A stretch of 64,000 bases of DNA from Dermacentor variabilis (GCF_050947875.1 NC_134573.1:32237615-32301614); one strand, 5' to 3'; shown: positions 50,171-63,818, numbered from the stretch's first letter. Notes: generated from the sequence alone by a model not told the origin. Numbers and translations are program-made.

Positions 50171-53100
50171 TTATGCGACGTGTCTCCGTTTCCGAACAGG
50201 TTATGGCGAGCAGCGTAATCGTCAGGAGACTACCTGTGCAAATCAAGAAGATGCAACCCTTTCCTAGCGCTGCAGCGAGAGCGCGCAGAAATATATCGCG
50301 CATGAAGTGTTATGCGACGCGTCTCAGTTTCCGAACAGTGTATGTCGAGCAGCTTAATCATCAGGAGACTGCCCGTGCAAATCAAGACGATGCAACACTT
50401 TTCTAGCTCTGCAGCGAGGGCGCGCAGCGATATATCGGGCACGAAGTGTTATGCGACGCGTCTCCGTTTCCGAACAGTGTATGGCGCGCAGCGTAATCGT
50501 CAGGAGACTGCCTGTGCAAATCAAGACGATGCAACCCTTTCCTAGCGCTAGAGCGAGAGCGCGCAGCAATATATGCGCACGAAGTGTTATGCGACGCGTC
50601 TCCGTTTCCGAACAGTGTGTGGCGAGCAGCGTAATCGTCAGGAGACAGCCTGTGCAAATCAAGACGATGCAACCCTTTCCTAGCGCTGCTGCGAGAGCGC
50701 GCAGCAATATATCGCGCACGAAGTGTTATGCGACGCGTCTCCGTTTCCGAACAGTGTATGGCGAGCAGCGTAATCGTCAGGAGACTTTTCTGAAACTGAC
50801 ACGCGTCGTATAACACTGCATGTGCAAATCAAGGTGATGCCACCCTTTTCAAACGTTGTAGCGAGAGCGCGCAGCGACATATGGCGCCCCAAGGGTTATG
50901 CGACGCGGGTCAGTTTCAGAAAAGTTTTTATTGCGAGCAGCGTAATCCCCAGGAGACTATAGTTGTGCAAAGGAAGGCGATGCAACCCTTCTCGATTGCT
51001 GCAGCGAGAGCGCGCAGTGATATATTGCGCCCCTGGGGTTATGCGACACGTCTCAGTTTCAGAAAAGTCTTTATTGCGAGCAGCGTAATCCCCAGGAGAC
51101 TGCCTGTGCAAAGATAGATGATGCAACGCTGTTCTTGCGCTGCAGCGAGACCGCGCAGCGATATATCGCGCCCCAAGTGTTATGCGACGCGTCTCCGTTT
51201 CCTAAAAGTGTATTGCGAGCAGTGTAATCCCCAGGAGCCTATACTTGTGCAAACCAAGGCGATGGAACCCTTTTCTAGCGCTGCTGCGACAGCGCGCAGC
51301 AATATATCGCGCACGAAGTGTTATGCGACGTGTCTCCGTTTCCGAACAGTGTATGGAGAGCAGCGTAATCATCAGGAGGCTGCCTATGCAAATCAAGACG
51401 ATGCAACCCTTTTCTAGCGGTGCTGCGAGAGCACGCAGCAATATATGCGCACGAAGTGTTATGCGACGCGTCTCCGTTTCCGAACAGTGTATGGCGAACA
51501 GCGTAATCGTCAGGAGACAGCCTGAGCAAATCAAGACGATGCAACCCTTTTCTAGCGCTGCTGCGAGAGCGCGCAGCAATATATCGCGCACGAAGTGTTG
51601 TGTGACGCGATTCCGTTTTCGAACAGTGTATGGCGAGCAGCGTAATCGTCAGGAGCCTGCCTGTGCAAACCTAGACGATGCAACCCTTTTCAAGCGCTGC
51701 TGCGAGAGCGCGCAGCAATATATCGCGCAAGAAGTGTTATGCGACGCGTCTCCGTTTCCGAACAGTGTATGTCGAGCAGCGTAATCGTCAGGAGACTGCC
51801 TGTGCAAATGAAGAAGATGCAACCCTTTCCTAGCGCTGCAGCGAGAGCGCGCAGCGATATATCGCGCACGATGTGTTATGCGACGTGTCTCCATTTCCGA
51901 ACAGGTTATGGCGAGCAGCGTAATCGTCAGGAGACAGCCTGTGCAAATCAAGACGATGCAACCCTTTTCTAGCGCTGCTGCGAGAGCGCGCAGCAATATA
52001 TCGCGCACGAAGTGTTATGCGACGCGTCTACGTTTCCGAACAGTGTATGGCGAGCAGCGTAATCGTGGAGACTACCCGTGGAAATCAAGACGATGCAACC
52101 CTTTTCTAGCGCTGCAGCGAGAGCGCGCAGAAATATATCCCGCACGAAGTTTTATGCGACTCGTCTCCGTTTCCGAACAGTATGTCGAGCAGCGTAATCG
52201 TCAGGAGACTGCCTGTGCAAATCAAGACGACGCAACCCTTTTGAAGCGCTGCTGCGAGAGCGCGCAGCAATATATCGCGCAAGAAGTGTTATGCGACGCG
52301 TCTCCGTTTCCGAACAGTGTATGTCGAGCAGCGTAATCGTCAGGAGACTGCCTGTGCAAATCAAGAAGATGCAACCCTTTCCTAGCGCTGCAGCGAGAGC
52401 GCGCCGCGATATATCGCGCACGAAGTGTTATGCGACGCGTCTCCGTTTCCGAACAGTGTATGTCGAGCAGCGTAATCGTCAGGAAACTGCCTGTGCAAAT
52501 CAAGACGATGCAACCCTTTTCTAGCGCTGCTGCGAGAGCGCGCAGCAATATATCGCGCCCGAAGTGTTATGCGACGCGTCTCCATTTCCGAACAGTGTAT
52601 GGCGAGCAGCGTAATCGTCAGGAGACTGCCTTTTCAAATCAAGAAGATGCAACCCTTTCCTAGCGCCACAGCGAGAACGCGCAGAAATATATCGCACATG
52701 AAGTGTTATGCGACGCGTCTCCGTTTCCGAACAGCGTGTGGCGAGCAGCGTAATCGTCAGGAGACAGCCTGTGCAAATCAAGGCGATGCAACCCTTTTCT
52801 AGCGCTGCTGCGAGAGCGCGCAGCAATATATCGCGCACGAAGTGTTATGCGACGCATCTCTGTTTCCGAAAAGTGTATGGCGAGCAGCGTAATCGTCAGG
52901 AGACTGCCTGTGCAAATCAAGACGATCCAACCGTTCTCTAGCGCTGCAGCGAGAGCGCGCAGCAATATATCGCGCACGAAGTGTTATGCGACGCGTCTAC
53001 GTTTCCGAACAGTGTATGGCGAGCAGCGTAATCGTGGAGACTACCCGTGGAAATCAAGACGATGCAACCCTTTTCTAGCGCTGCAGCGAGAGCGCGCAGA

Positions 53101-56100
53101 AATATATCCCGCACGAAGTTTTATGCGACTCGTCTCCGTTTCCGAACAGTATGTCGAGCAGCGTAATCGTCAGGAGACTGCCTGTGCAAATCAAGACGAC
53201 GCAACCCTTTTGAAGCGCTGCTGCGAGAGCGCGCAGCAATATATCGCGCAAGAAGTGTTATGCGACGCGTCTCCGTTTCCGAACAGTGTATGTCGAGCAG
53301 CGTAATCGTCAGGAGACTGCCTGTGCAAATCAAGACGACGCAACCCTTTTGAAGCGCTGCTGCGAGAGCGCGCAGCTATATATGCGCACGAAGTGGTATG
53401 CGACGCGTCTCGGTTTTCGAACAGTGTATGGCGAGCAGCGTAATCGTCAGGAGACAGCCTGTGCAAATCAAGACGATGCAACCCTTTTCTAGCGCTGCTG
53501 CGAGAGCGCGCAGCAATATATCGCGCACGAAGTGTTATGCGACGCGTCTCCGTTTCCGAACAGTGTATGGCGAGCAGCGTAATCGTCAGGAGACTTTTCT
53601 GAAACAGACACGCGTCGTATACCACTGCATGTGCAAATCAAGGCGATGCCACCCTTTTCTAACGTTGTAGCGAGAGCGCGCAGCGACATATGGCGCCCCA
53701 AGGGTTATGTGACGCGTGTCAGTTTCAGAAAAGTCTTTATTGCCAGCAGCGTAATCGTCAGGAGAGTGCCTGTGCAAATCAAGGCGATGCAACCCTTTGC
53801 TAGCGCTGCTGCGAGAGCGCGCAGCAATATATACGCACGAAGTGTTATGCGACGCGTCACCGTTTTCGAACAGTGTATGGCGAGCAACGTAATCGTCAGG
53901 AGACTGCCTGTGCAAATCAAGACGAGGCAACCCTTTTGAAGCGCTGCAGCGAGAGCGCGCAGCAATATATCGCGTATGAAGTGTTATGCAACGCATCTCT
54001 GTTTCCGAAAAGTGTATGTCGAGCAGCGTAATCGTCAGGAGAGTGCGTGTGCAAATCAAGGCGATGCAACCCTTTTCTAGCGCTGCTGCGAGAGCGCGCA
54101 GCAATATATGGCGCACGAAGTGTTATGCGACGCGTCTCCGTTTCCGAACAGTGTATGGCGAGCAGCGTAATCGTCATGAGACAGCCTGTGCAAATCAAGG
54201 CGATGCAACCCTTTTCTAGCGCTGCTGCGAGAGCGCGCAGCAATATATCGCGCACGAAGTGTTATGCGACGCATCTCTGTTTCCGAAAAGTGTATGGCGA
54301 GCAGCGTAATCGTCAGGAGACTGCCTGTGCAAATCAAGACGATCCAACCGTTCTCTAGCGCTGCAGCGAGAGCGCGCAGCAATATATCGCGCACGAAGTG
54401 TTATGCGACGCATCTCTGTTTCCGAAAAGTGTATGTCGAGCAGCGTAACCGTCAGGAGAATGCCTGTGCAAATCAAGGCGATGCAACCCTTATCTAGCGC
54501 TGCTGCGAGAGCGCGCAGAAATATATCGCGCACGAAGTGTTATGCGACGCGTCTCCGTTTACCGAACAGTGTATGTCGAGCAGCGTACTCGTCAGGAGAC
54601 TGCCTGTGCAAATCAAGAAGTTGTAACCCTTTCCTAGCGCTACAGCGAGAGCGCGCAGAAATATATCGCGCATCAAGTGTTATGTGACGCGTCTCAGTTT
54701 CCGAACAGTGTATGTCGAGCAGCCTAATCGTCAGGAGACTGCCTGTGCAAATCAAGACGAGGCAAGCCTTTGATGCGCTGCAGCGAGAGCGCCAGCGATA
54801 TATGCGCACGAAGTGTTATGCGACGCGTCTCGGTTTTCGAACAGTGTATGGCGAGCAGCGTAATCGTCAGGAGACAGCCTGTGCAAATCAAGACGATGCA
54901 ACCCTTTTCTAGCGCTGCTGCGAGAGCGTGCAGCAATATATCGCGCATGAAGTGTTATGCGACGCGTCTCCGTCTACCGAACAGTGTATGTCGAGCAGCG
55001 TAATCGTCAGGAGACTGCCTGTGCAAATCAAGACGAGGTAACCCTTTTGAAGCGCTGCAGCGAGAGCGCGCAGCAATATATCGCGCATGAAGTGTTATGC
55101 GACGCGTCTTCGTTTACCGAACAGTGTATGTCGAGCAGCGTAATCGTCAGGAGACTGCCTGTGCAAATCAAGACGAGGCAACCCTTTTGAAGCGCTGCAG
55201 CGAGAGCGCGCAGCGATATATGCGCACGAAGTGTTATGCGACGCGTCTCCGTTTCCGAACAGTGTATGGCGAGCAGCGTAATCGTCAAGAGACTGCCTGT
55301 GCAAATCGAGAAGATGCAACCCTTTCCTAGCGCTACAGCGAGAGCGCGCAGAAATATATCGCGCATGAAGTGTTATGCGACGCGTCTCCGTTTACCGAAC
55401 AGTGTATGTCGAGCAGCGTAATCGTCAGGAGACCGCCTGTGCAAATCAAGACGAGGCAACCCTTTTGAAGCGCTGCAGCGAGAGCGCGCAGCTATATATG
55501 CGCACGAAGTGTTATGCGACGCGTCTCGGTTTTCGAACAGTGTATGGCGAGCAGCGTAATCGTCAGGAGACAGCCTGTGCAAATCAAGACGATGCAACCC
55601 TTTTCCAGCGCTGCTGCGAGAGCGCGCAGCAATATATCGCGCACGAAGTGTTATGCGACGCGTCTCCGTTTCCGAACAGTGTATGGCGAGCAGCGTAATC
55701 GTCAGGAGACTTTTCTGAAACTGACACGCGTCGTATAACACTGCATGTGCAAATCAAGGCGATGCCACCCTTTTCTAACGTTGTAGCGAGAGCGCGCAGC
55801 GACATATGCCGCCCCAAGGGTTATGTGACGCGTGTCAGTTTCAGAAAAGTCTTTATTGCGAGCAGCGTAATCGTCAGGAGAGTGCCAGTGTAAATCAAGG
55901 CGATGCAACCCTTTGCTAGCGCTGCTGCGAGAGCGCGCAGCAATATATCGCGCACGAAATGTTATGCGACGCATCTCTGTTTCCGAAAAGTGTATGGCGA
56001 GCAGCGCAATCGTCAGGAGACAGCCCGTGCAAATCAAGACGATGCAACCCTTTTCTAGCGGTGCTGCGAGAGCGCGCAGCAATATATGCGCGCGAAGTGT

Positions 56101-59100
56101 TATGCGACGCGTCTCCGTTTTCGAACAGTGTACGGCGAGCAGCATAATTGTCAGGAGCCTGCCTGTGCAAATCTAGACGATGCAACCCTTTTCAAGCGCT
56201 GCAGGGAGAGCGCGCAGCGATATATCGCGCGCGAAGTGTTATGCGACGTGTTTCCGTTTCCGAACAAAGTATGGCGCACAGCGTAATCGTCAGGAGACAG
56301 CCTGAGCAAATCAAGACGATGCAACCCTTTTCTAGCGCTGCTGCGAGAGCGCGCAGCAATTTATCGCGCACGAAGTGTTATGCGACGCGATTCCGTTTTC
56401 GAACAGTGTATGGCGAGCAGCGTTATCGTCAGGAGACTACCCCTGCAAATCAAGACGATGAAACACTTTTCTAGCGCTGCAGCAAGACCGCGCAGAAATA
56501 TAAAGCGCACGAAGTGTTATGCGACGCGTCTCCGTTTCCTAAAGGTGTATTGCGAGCAGCGTAATCCCCAGGAGCCTATACTTCTGCAAATCAAGGCGAT
56601 GGAACCCTTTTCTAGCACTGCTGCGACAGCGCGCCGCAATATATCGCGCACGAAGTGTTATGCGACGTGTCTCCGTTTCCGAACAGTGTATGGCGAGCAG
56701 CGTAATCATCAGGAGACTGCCTGTGCAAATCAAGACGATGCAACCCTTCTCTAGCGCTGTAGCGAGAGCGCGCAGCAATATATCGTGCACGAAGTGTTAT
56801 GCGACGCATCTCTGTTTCCGAAAAGTGTATGGCGAGCAGCGCAATCGTCAGGAGACAGCCTGTGCAAATCAAGACGATGCAACGCTTTTCTAGCGGTGCT
56901 GCGAGAGCGCGCAGCAATATATGCGCGCGAAGTGTTATGCGACGCGTCTCCGTTTTCGAACAGTGTACGGCGAGCAGCATAATTGTCAGGAGCCTGCCTG
57001 TGCAAATCTAGATGATGCAACCCTTTTCAAGCGCTGCAGCGAGAGCGCGCAGCGATATATCGCGCGCGAAGTGTTATGCGACGCGTTTCCGTTTCCGAAC
57101 AGAGTATGGCGCACAGCGTAATCGTCAGGAGACAGCCTGAGCAAATCAAGACGATGCAACCCTTTTCTAGCGCTGCTGCGAGAGCGCGCAGCAATTTATC
57201 GCGCACGAAGTGTTATGCGACGCGATTCCGTTTTCGAACAGTGTATGGCGAGCAGCGTTATCGTCAGGAGACTACCCCTGCAAATCAAGACGATGAAACA
57301 CTTTTCTAGCGCTGCAGCGAGACCGCGCAGAAATATAATGCGCACGAAGTGTTATGCGACGCGTCTCCGTTTCCGAACAGTGTATGTCGAGCAGCGTAAT
57401 CGTCAGGAAACTGTCCGTGCAAATGAAGACGATGCAACCCTTTTCAAGCGCTGCTGCGAGAGCGCGCAGCAATATATCGCGCACGAAGTGTTATGCGACG
57501 CGTCTCCGTTTCAGAACAGTGTATGTCGAGCAGCGTAATCGTCAGGAGCCTGCCTGTGCAAATCAAGAAGATGCAACCCTTTCCCGGCGCTGCAGCGAGA
57601 GCGCGCAGCGATATATCGCGCACGATGTGTTATGCGACGTGTCTCCGTTTCCGAACAGGTTATGGCGAGCAGCGTAATCGTCAGGAGACTACCTGTGCAA
57701 ATCAAGAAGATGCAACCCTTTCCTAGCGCTGCAGCGAGAGCGCGCAGAAATATATCGCGCATGAAGTGTTATGCGACGCGTCTCAGTTTCCGAACAGTGT
57801 ATGTCGAGCAGCTTAATCATCAGGAGACTGCCCGTGCAAATCAAGACGATGCAACACTTTTCTAGCTCTGCAGCGAGGGCGCGCAGCGATATATCGGGCA
57901 CGAAGTGTTATGCGACGCGTCTCCGTTTCCGAACAGTGTATGGCGCGCAGCGTAATCGTCAGGAGACTGCCTGTGCAAATCAAGACGATGCAACCCTTTC
58001 CTAGCGCTAGAGCGAGAGCGCGCAGCAATATATGCGCACGAAGTGTTATGCGACGCGTCTCCGTTTCCGAACAGTGTGTGGCGAGCAGCGTAATCGTCAG
58101 GAGACAGCCTGTGCAAATCAAGACGATGCAACCCTTTCCTAGCGCTGCTGCGAGAGCGCGCAGCAATATATCGCGCACGAAGTGTTATGCGACGCGTCTC
58201 CGTTTCCGAACAGTGTATGGCGAGCAGCGTAATCGTCAGGAGACTTTTCTGAAACTGACACGCGTCGTATAACACTGCATGTGCAAATCAAGGTGATGCC
58301 ACCCTTTTCAAACGTTGTAGCGAGAGCGCGCAGCGACATATGGCGCCCCAAGGGTTATGCGACGCGGGTCAGTTTCAGAAAAGTTTTTATTGCGAGCAGC
58401 GTAATCCCCAGGAGACTATAGTTGTGCAAAGGAAGGCGATGCAACCCTTCTCGATTGCTGCAGCGAGAGCGCGCAGTGATATATTGCGCCCCTGGGGTTA
58501 TGCGACACGTCTCAGTTTCAGAAAAGTCTTTATTGCGAGCAGCGTAATCCCCAGGAGACTGCCTGTGCAAAGATAGATGATGCAACGCTGTTCTTGCGCT
58601 GCAGCGAGACCGCGCAGCGATATATCGCGCCCCAAGTGTTATGCGACGCGTCTCCGTTTCCTAAAAGTGTATTGCGAGCAGTGTAATCCCCAGGAGCCTA
58701 TACTTGTGCAAACCAAGGCGATGGAACCCTTTTCTAGCGCTGCTGCGACAGCGCGCAGCAATATATCGCGCACGAAGTGTTATGCGACGTGTCTCCGTTT
58801 CCGAACAGTGTATGGAGAGCAGCGTAATCATCAGGAGGCTGCCTATGCAAATCAAGACGATGCAACCCTTTTCTAGCGGTGCTGCGAGAGCACGCAGCAA
58901 TATATGCGCACGAAGTGTTATGCGACGCGTCTCCGTTTCCGAACAGTGTATGGCGAACAGCGTAATCGTCAGGAGACAGCCTGAGCAAATCAAGACGATG
59001 CAACCCTTTTCTAGCGCTGCTGCGAGAGCGCGCAGCAATATATCGCGCACGAAGTGTTGTGTGACGCGATTCCGTTTTCGAACAGTGTATGGCGAGCAGC

Positions 59101-60240
59101 GTAATCGTCAGGAGCCTGCCTGTGCAAACCTAGACGATGCAACCCTTTTCAAGCGCTGCTGCGAGAGCGCGCAGCAATATATCGCGCAAGAAGTGTTATG
59201 CGACGCGTCTCCGTTTCCGAACAGTGTATGTCGAGCAGCGTAATCGTCAGGAGACTGCCTGTGCAAATGAAGAAGATGCAACCCTTTCCTAGCGCTGCAG
59301 CGAGAGCGCGCAGCGATATATCGCGCACGATGTGTTATGCGACGTGTCTCCATTTCCGAACAGGTTATGGCGAGCAGCGTAATCGTCAGGAGACAGCCTG
59401 TGCAAATCAAGACGATGCAACCCTTTTCTAGCGCTGCTGCGAGAGCGCGCAGCAATATATCGCGCACGAAGTGTTATGCGACGCGTCTACGTTTCCGAAC
59501 AGTGTATGGCGAGCAGCGTAATCGTGGAGACTACCCGTGGAAATCAAGACGATGCAACCCTTTTCTAGCGCTGCAGCGAGAGCGCGCAGAAATATATCCC
59601 GCACGAAGTTTTATGCGACTCGTCTCCGTTTCCGAACAGTATGTCGAGCAGCGTAATCGTCAGGAGACTGCCTGTGCAAATCAAGACGACGCAACCCTTT
59701 TGAAGCGCTGCTGCGAGAGCGCGCAGCAATATATCGCGCAAGAAGTGTTATGCGACGCGTCTCCGTTTCCGAACAGTGTATGTCGAGCAGCGTAATCGTC
59801 AGGAGACTGCCTGTGCAAATCAAGAAGATGCAACCCTTTCCTAGCGCTGCAGCGAGAGCGCGCCGCGATATATCGCGCACGAAGTGTTATGCGACGCGTC
59901 TCCGTTTCCGAACAGTGTATGTCGAGCAGCGTAATCGTCAGGAAACTGCCTGTGCAAATCAAGACGATGCAACCCTTTTCTAGCGCTGCTGCGAGAGCGC
60001 GCAGCAATATATCGCGCCCGAAGTGTTATGCGACGCGTCTCCATTTCCGAACAGTGTATGGCGAGCAGCGTAATCGTCAGGAGACTGCCTTTTCAAATCA
60101 AGAAGATGCAACCCTTTCCTAGCGCCACAGCGAGAACGCGCAGAAATATATCGCACATGAAGTGTTATGCGACGCGTCTCCGTTTTCGAACAGCGTGTGG
60201 CGAGCAGCGTAATCGTCAGGAGACAGCCTGTGCAAATCAA
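45911..60240. repeat. About 6.9-kb block repeated at 7,459/7,460-bp offset
   Basis: 45.91-52.78 kb recurs at 53.37-60.24 kb. Shared rare features include GCGCCCCTGGGG monomers (51.03 and 58.49 kb), CGTAATCGTGGAGACTACCC (52.06 and 59.52 kb) and markers 46131, 48248 and 50782, which recur as 53591, 55707 and 58241. 7,460 equals 53 x 139 plus 93, as expected for three inserted markers of about 31 bp. Confidence 0.82.
50890..51260 (-). repeat. Subfamily A satellite island inside the array
   Basis: Directly after the marker at 50782 there are about 2.5 monomers with TTCAGAAAAGT(C/T)TTTATTGC and CCCCAGGAG, and with GTGCAAAGG/GTGCAAAGA in place of GTGCAAATC. These resemble the left-edge monomers. 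Further islands lie at about 36480-36700, 45365-45590, 58350-58720 and 60470-60840. Single such monomers lie near 40190, 42280, 49080 and 56540. Confidence 0.75.
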
Positions 60241-61316
60241 GACGATGCAACCCTTTTCTAGCGCTGCTGCGAGAGCGCGCAGCAATATATCGCGCACGAA
60301 GTGTTATGCGACGCGTCTCCGTTTCCGAACAGTGTATGGCGAGCAGCGTAATCGTCAGGAGACTTTTCTGAAACTGACACGCGTCGTATAACACTGCATG
60401 TGCAAATCAAGGTGATGCCACCCTTTTCAAACGTTGTAGCGAGAGCGCGCAGCGACATATGGCGCCCCAAGGGTTATGCGAGGCGGGTCAGTTTCAGAAA
60501 AGTTTTTATTGCGAGCAGCGTAATCCCCAGGAGACTATAGTTGTGCAAAGGAAGGCGATGCAACCCTTCTCGATTGCGGCAGCGAGAGCGCGCAGTGATA
60601 TATTGCGCCCCTGGGGTTATGCGACACGTCTCAGTTTCAGAAAAGTCTTTATTGCGAGCAGCGTAATCCCCAGGAGACTGCCTGTGCAAAGAAAGATGAT
60701 GCAACGCTGTTCTTGCGCCGCAGCGAGGCCGCGCAGCGATATATCGCGCCCCAAGTGTTATGCGACGCGTCTCCGTTTCCTAAAAGTGTATTGCGAGCAG
60801 CGTAATCCCCAGGAGCCTATACTTGTGCAAATCAAGGCGATGGAACCCTTTTCTAGCGCTGCTGCGACAGCGCGCAGCAATATATCGCGCACGAAGTGTT
60901 ATGCGACGTGTCTCTGTTTCCGAACAGTGTATGGCGAGCAGCGTAATCGTCAGGAGACTGCCTGTGCAAATCAAGACGATGCAACCCTTTTCTAGCGGTG
61001 CTGCGAGAGCACGCAGCAATATATGCGCACGAAGTGTTATGCGACGCGTCTCCGTTTGCGAACAGTGTATGGCGCACAGCGTAATCGTCAGGAGACAGCC
61101 TGAGCAAATCAAGACGATGCAACCCTTTTCTAGCGCTGCTGCGAGAGCGCGCAGCAATATATCGCGCACGAAGTGTTATGTGACGCGATTCCGTTTTCGA
61201 ACAGTGTATGGCGAGCAGCGTAATCGTCAGGAGCCTGCCTGTGCAAACCTAGACGATGCAACCCTTTTCAAGCGCTGCAGCGAGAGCGCGGAGCGATATA
61301 TCGCGCAAGAAGTGTT

Positions 61317-61872
61317 ATGCGACGCGTCTCCGTTTCCGGACAGTGTATGGCAAGCAGCTTAATCGTCAGGAGACTGCCCGTGCAAATCAAGACGATGCAA
61401 CGCTTTTCTAGCGCTGCAGCGAGAGCGCGCAGCGATATATCGCGCACGAAGTGTTATGCGACGCGTCTCCGTTTCCGAACAGTGTATGGCGAACAGCGTA
61501 ATCGTAAGGAGACAGCCTGTGCAAATCAAGACGATGCAACCCTTTTCTAGCGCTGCTGCGAGAGCGCGCAGCAATATATCGCGCACGAAGTGTTATGCGA
61601 CGCGTCTCCGTTTCCGAACAGTGTATGGCAAGCAGCTTAATCGTCAGGAGACTGCCCGTGCAAATCAAGACGATGCAACGCTTTTCTAGCGCTGCAGCGA
61701 GAGCGCGCAGCAATATATCGCGCACGAAGTGTTATGCGACGCGTCTCCGTTTCCGAACAGTGTATGGCGAACAGCGTAATCGTCAGGAGACAGCCTGTGC
61801 AAATCAAGACGATGCAACGCTTTTCTAGCGCTGCTGCGAGAGCGCGCAGCAATATATCGCGCACGAAGTGTT
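61317..61872. repeat. Two copies of a 278-bp dimer
   Basis: 61317-61594 and 61595-61872 alternate a GGCAAGCAGCTTAATCG monomer with a GGCGAACAGCGTAATCG monomer. This is a local dimer structure near the right edge of the array. Confidence 0.7.
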
Positions 61873-62984
61873 ATGCGACGCGTCTCCGTTTCCGAACAGT
61901 GTATGGCAAGCAGCTTAATCGTCAGGAGCCTGCCTGTGCAAACCTAGACGATGCAACCCTTTTCAAGCGCTGCAGCGAGAGCGCGGAGCGATATATCGCG
62001 CAAAAAGTGTTATGCGACGCGTCTCCGTTTCCGAACAGTGTATGGCAAGCAGCTTAAGCGTCAGGAGACTGCCCGTGCAAATCAAGACGAAGCAACGCTT
62101 TTCTAGCGCTGCAGCGCGAGCGCGCAGCGATATATCGCGCACGAAGTGTTATGCGACGCGTCTCCGTTTCCGAACAGTGTAGGGCGAACAGCGTAATCGT
62201 CAGGAGACAGCCTGTGCAAATCAAGACGATGCAACCCTTTTCAAGCGCTGCTGCGAGAGCGCGCAGCAATATATCGCGCAAGAAGTGTTATGCGACGCGT
62301 CTCCATTTCCGAAAAGTGTATGTCGAGCAGCGTAATCGTCAGGAGACTGCCTGTGCAAATGAAGGAGATGCAACCCTTTCCTAGCGCTGCAGCGAGAGCG
62401 CGCAGCGATATATCGCGCACGATGTGTTATGCGACGTGTCTCCATTTCCGAACAGGTTATGGCGAGCAGCGTAATCGTCAGGAGACTGCCTGTGCAAATC
62501 AAGAAGATGCAACCCTTTCCTAGCGCTGCAGCGAGAGCGCGCTGCGATATATCGCGCACGAAGTGTTATGCGACGCGTCTTCGTTTCCGAACAGTGTATG
62601 TCGAGCAGCGTAATCGTCAGGAGACTGCCTGTGCAAATCAAGACGATGCAACCCTTTTCTAGCGCTGCTGCGAGAGCGCGCAGCAATATATCGCACCCGA
62701 AGTGTTATGCGACGCGTCTCCGTTTCCGAACAGTGTATGGCGAGCAGCGTAATCGTCAGGAGACTGCCTGTTCAAATCAAGAAGATGCAACCCTTTCCTA
62801 GCGCCACAGCGAGAGCGCGCAGAAATATATCGCACATGAAGTGTTATGCGACGCGTCTCAGTTTCCGAACAGTGTATGTCGAGCAGCCTAATCGTCAGGA
62901 GACTGCCTGTGCATATCAAGACGATGCAACCCTTTTCAAGCGCTGCAGCGAGAGCGCGCAGCAATATATCGCGCACGAAGTGTT

Positions 62985-63818
62985 ATGCGACACGTCTCAG
63001 TTTTCGAACAGTGTATGGCGAGCAGCGTAATCGTCAGGAGACTGCCCGTGCAAATCAAGACGATGCAACCCTTTTCTAGCGCTGCAGCGAGAGCGCGCAG
63101 AAATATATCGCGCACGAAGTGTTATGCGACGCCTCTCCGTTTCCGAACAGTGTATGTCGAGCAGCTTAATCATCAGGAGACTGCCCGTGCAAATCAAGAC
63201 GATGCAACCCTTTTCTAGCTCTGCTGCGAGGGCGCGCAGCGATATATCGGGCACGAAGTGTTATGCGACGCGTCTCCGTTTCCGAACAGTGTATGGCGCG
63301 CAGCGTAATCGTCAGGAGACTGCCTGTGCAAATCAAGACGATGCAACCCTTTTCTAGCGCTGCTGCGAGAGCGCGCAGCAATATATCGCACCCGAAGTGT
63401 TATGCGACGCGTCTCCGTTTCCGAACAGTGTATGGCGAGCAGCGTAATCGTCAGGAGACTGCCCGTGCAAATCAAGACGATGCAACCCTTTTCTAGCGCT
63501 GCAGCGAGAGCGCGCAGAAATATATCGCGCACGAAGTGTTATGCGACGCCTCTCCGTTTCCGAACAGTGTATGTCGAGCAGCTTAATCATCAGGAGACTG
63601 CCCGTGCAAATCAAGACGATGCAACCCTTTTCTAGCTCTGCTGCGAGGGCGCGCAGCGATATATCGGGCACGAAGTGTTATGCGACGCGTCTCCGTTTCC
63701 GAACAGTGTATGGCGCGCAGCGTAATCGTCAGGAGACTGCCTGTGCAAATCAAGACGATGCAACCCTTTCCTAGCGCTAGAGCGAGAGCGCGCAGCAATA
63801 TATGCGCACGAAGTGTTA
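62985..63818. repeat. Two copies of a 417-bp trimer
   Basis: 62985-63401 and 63402-63818 repeat the same three variants (including GCGACGCCTCTCC, CAGCTTAATCATCAGG and CTAGCTCTGCTGCGAGGGCG) at a spacing of 417 bp, exactly 3 x 139. Confidence 0.75.

Larger units (their letters stand above)
15363..60505. repeat. Family of 21 inverted-insertion markers across the array
   Basis: Left-arm starts: 15363, 17204, 18488, 20606, 23003, 26235, 30718, 33254, 35788, 36376, 37245, 39360, 44674, 45262, 46131, 48248, 50782, 53591, 55707, 58241 and 60360. Several copies (for example 20606, 23003, 26235, 30718, 33254, 37245, 46131 and 53591) read GAAACAGA instead of GAAACTGA, which adds one mismatch to the arm. 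After 36376, 45262, 50782, 58241 and 60360 the next monomers are subfamily A. All positions were read by eye and could be off by one or two bases. Confidence 0.85.

Noticed and set aside
13020..63240. Compensatory change in the TGCTGCG/CGCAGCA monomer stem
   Set aside because: CTG/CAG and CAA/CGA/AAA variants combine freely among monomers, so there is no consistent covariation to support selection for the stem.
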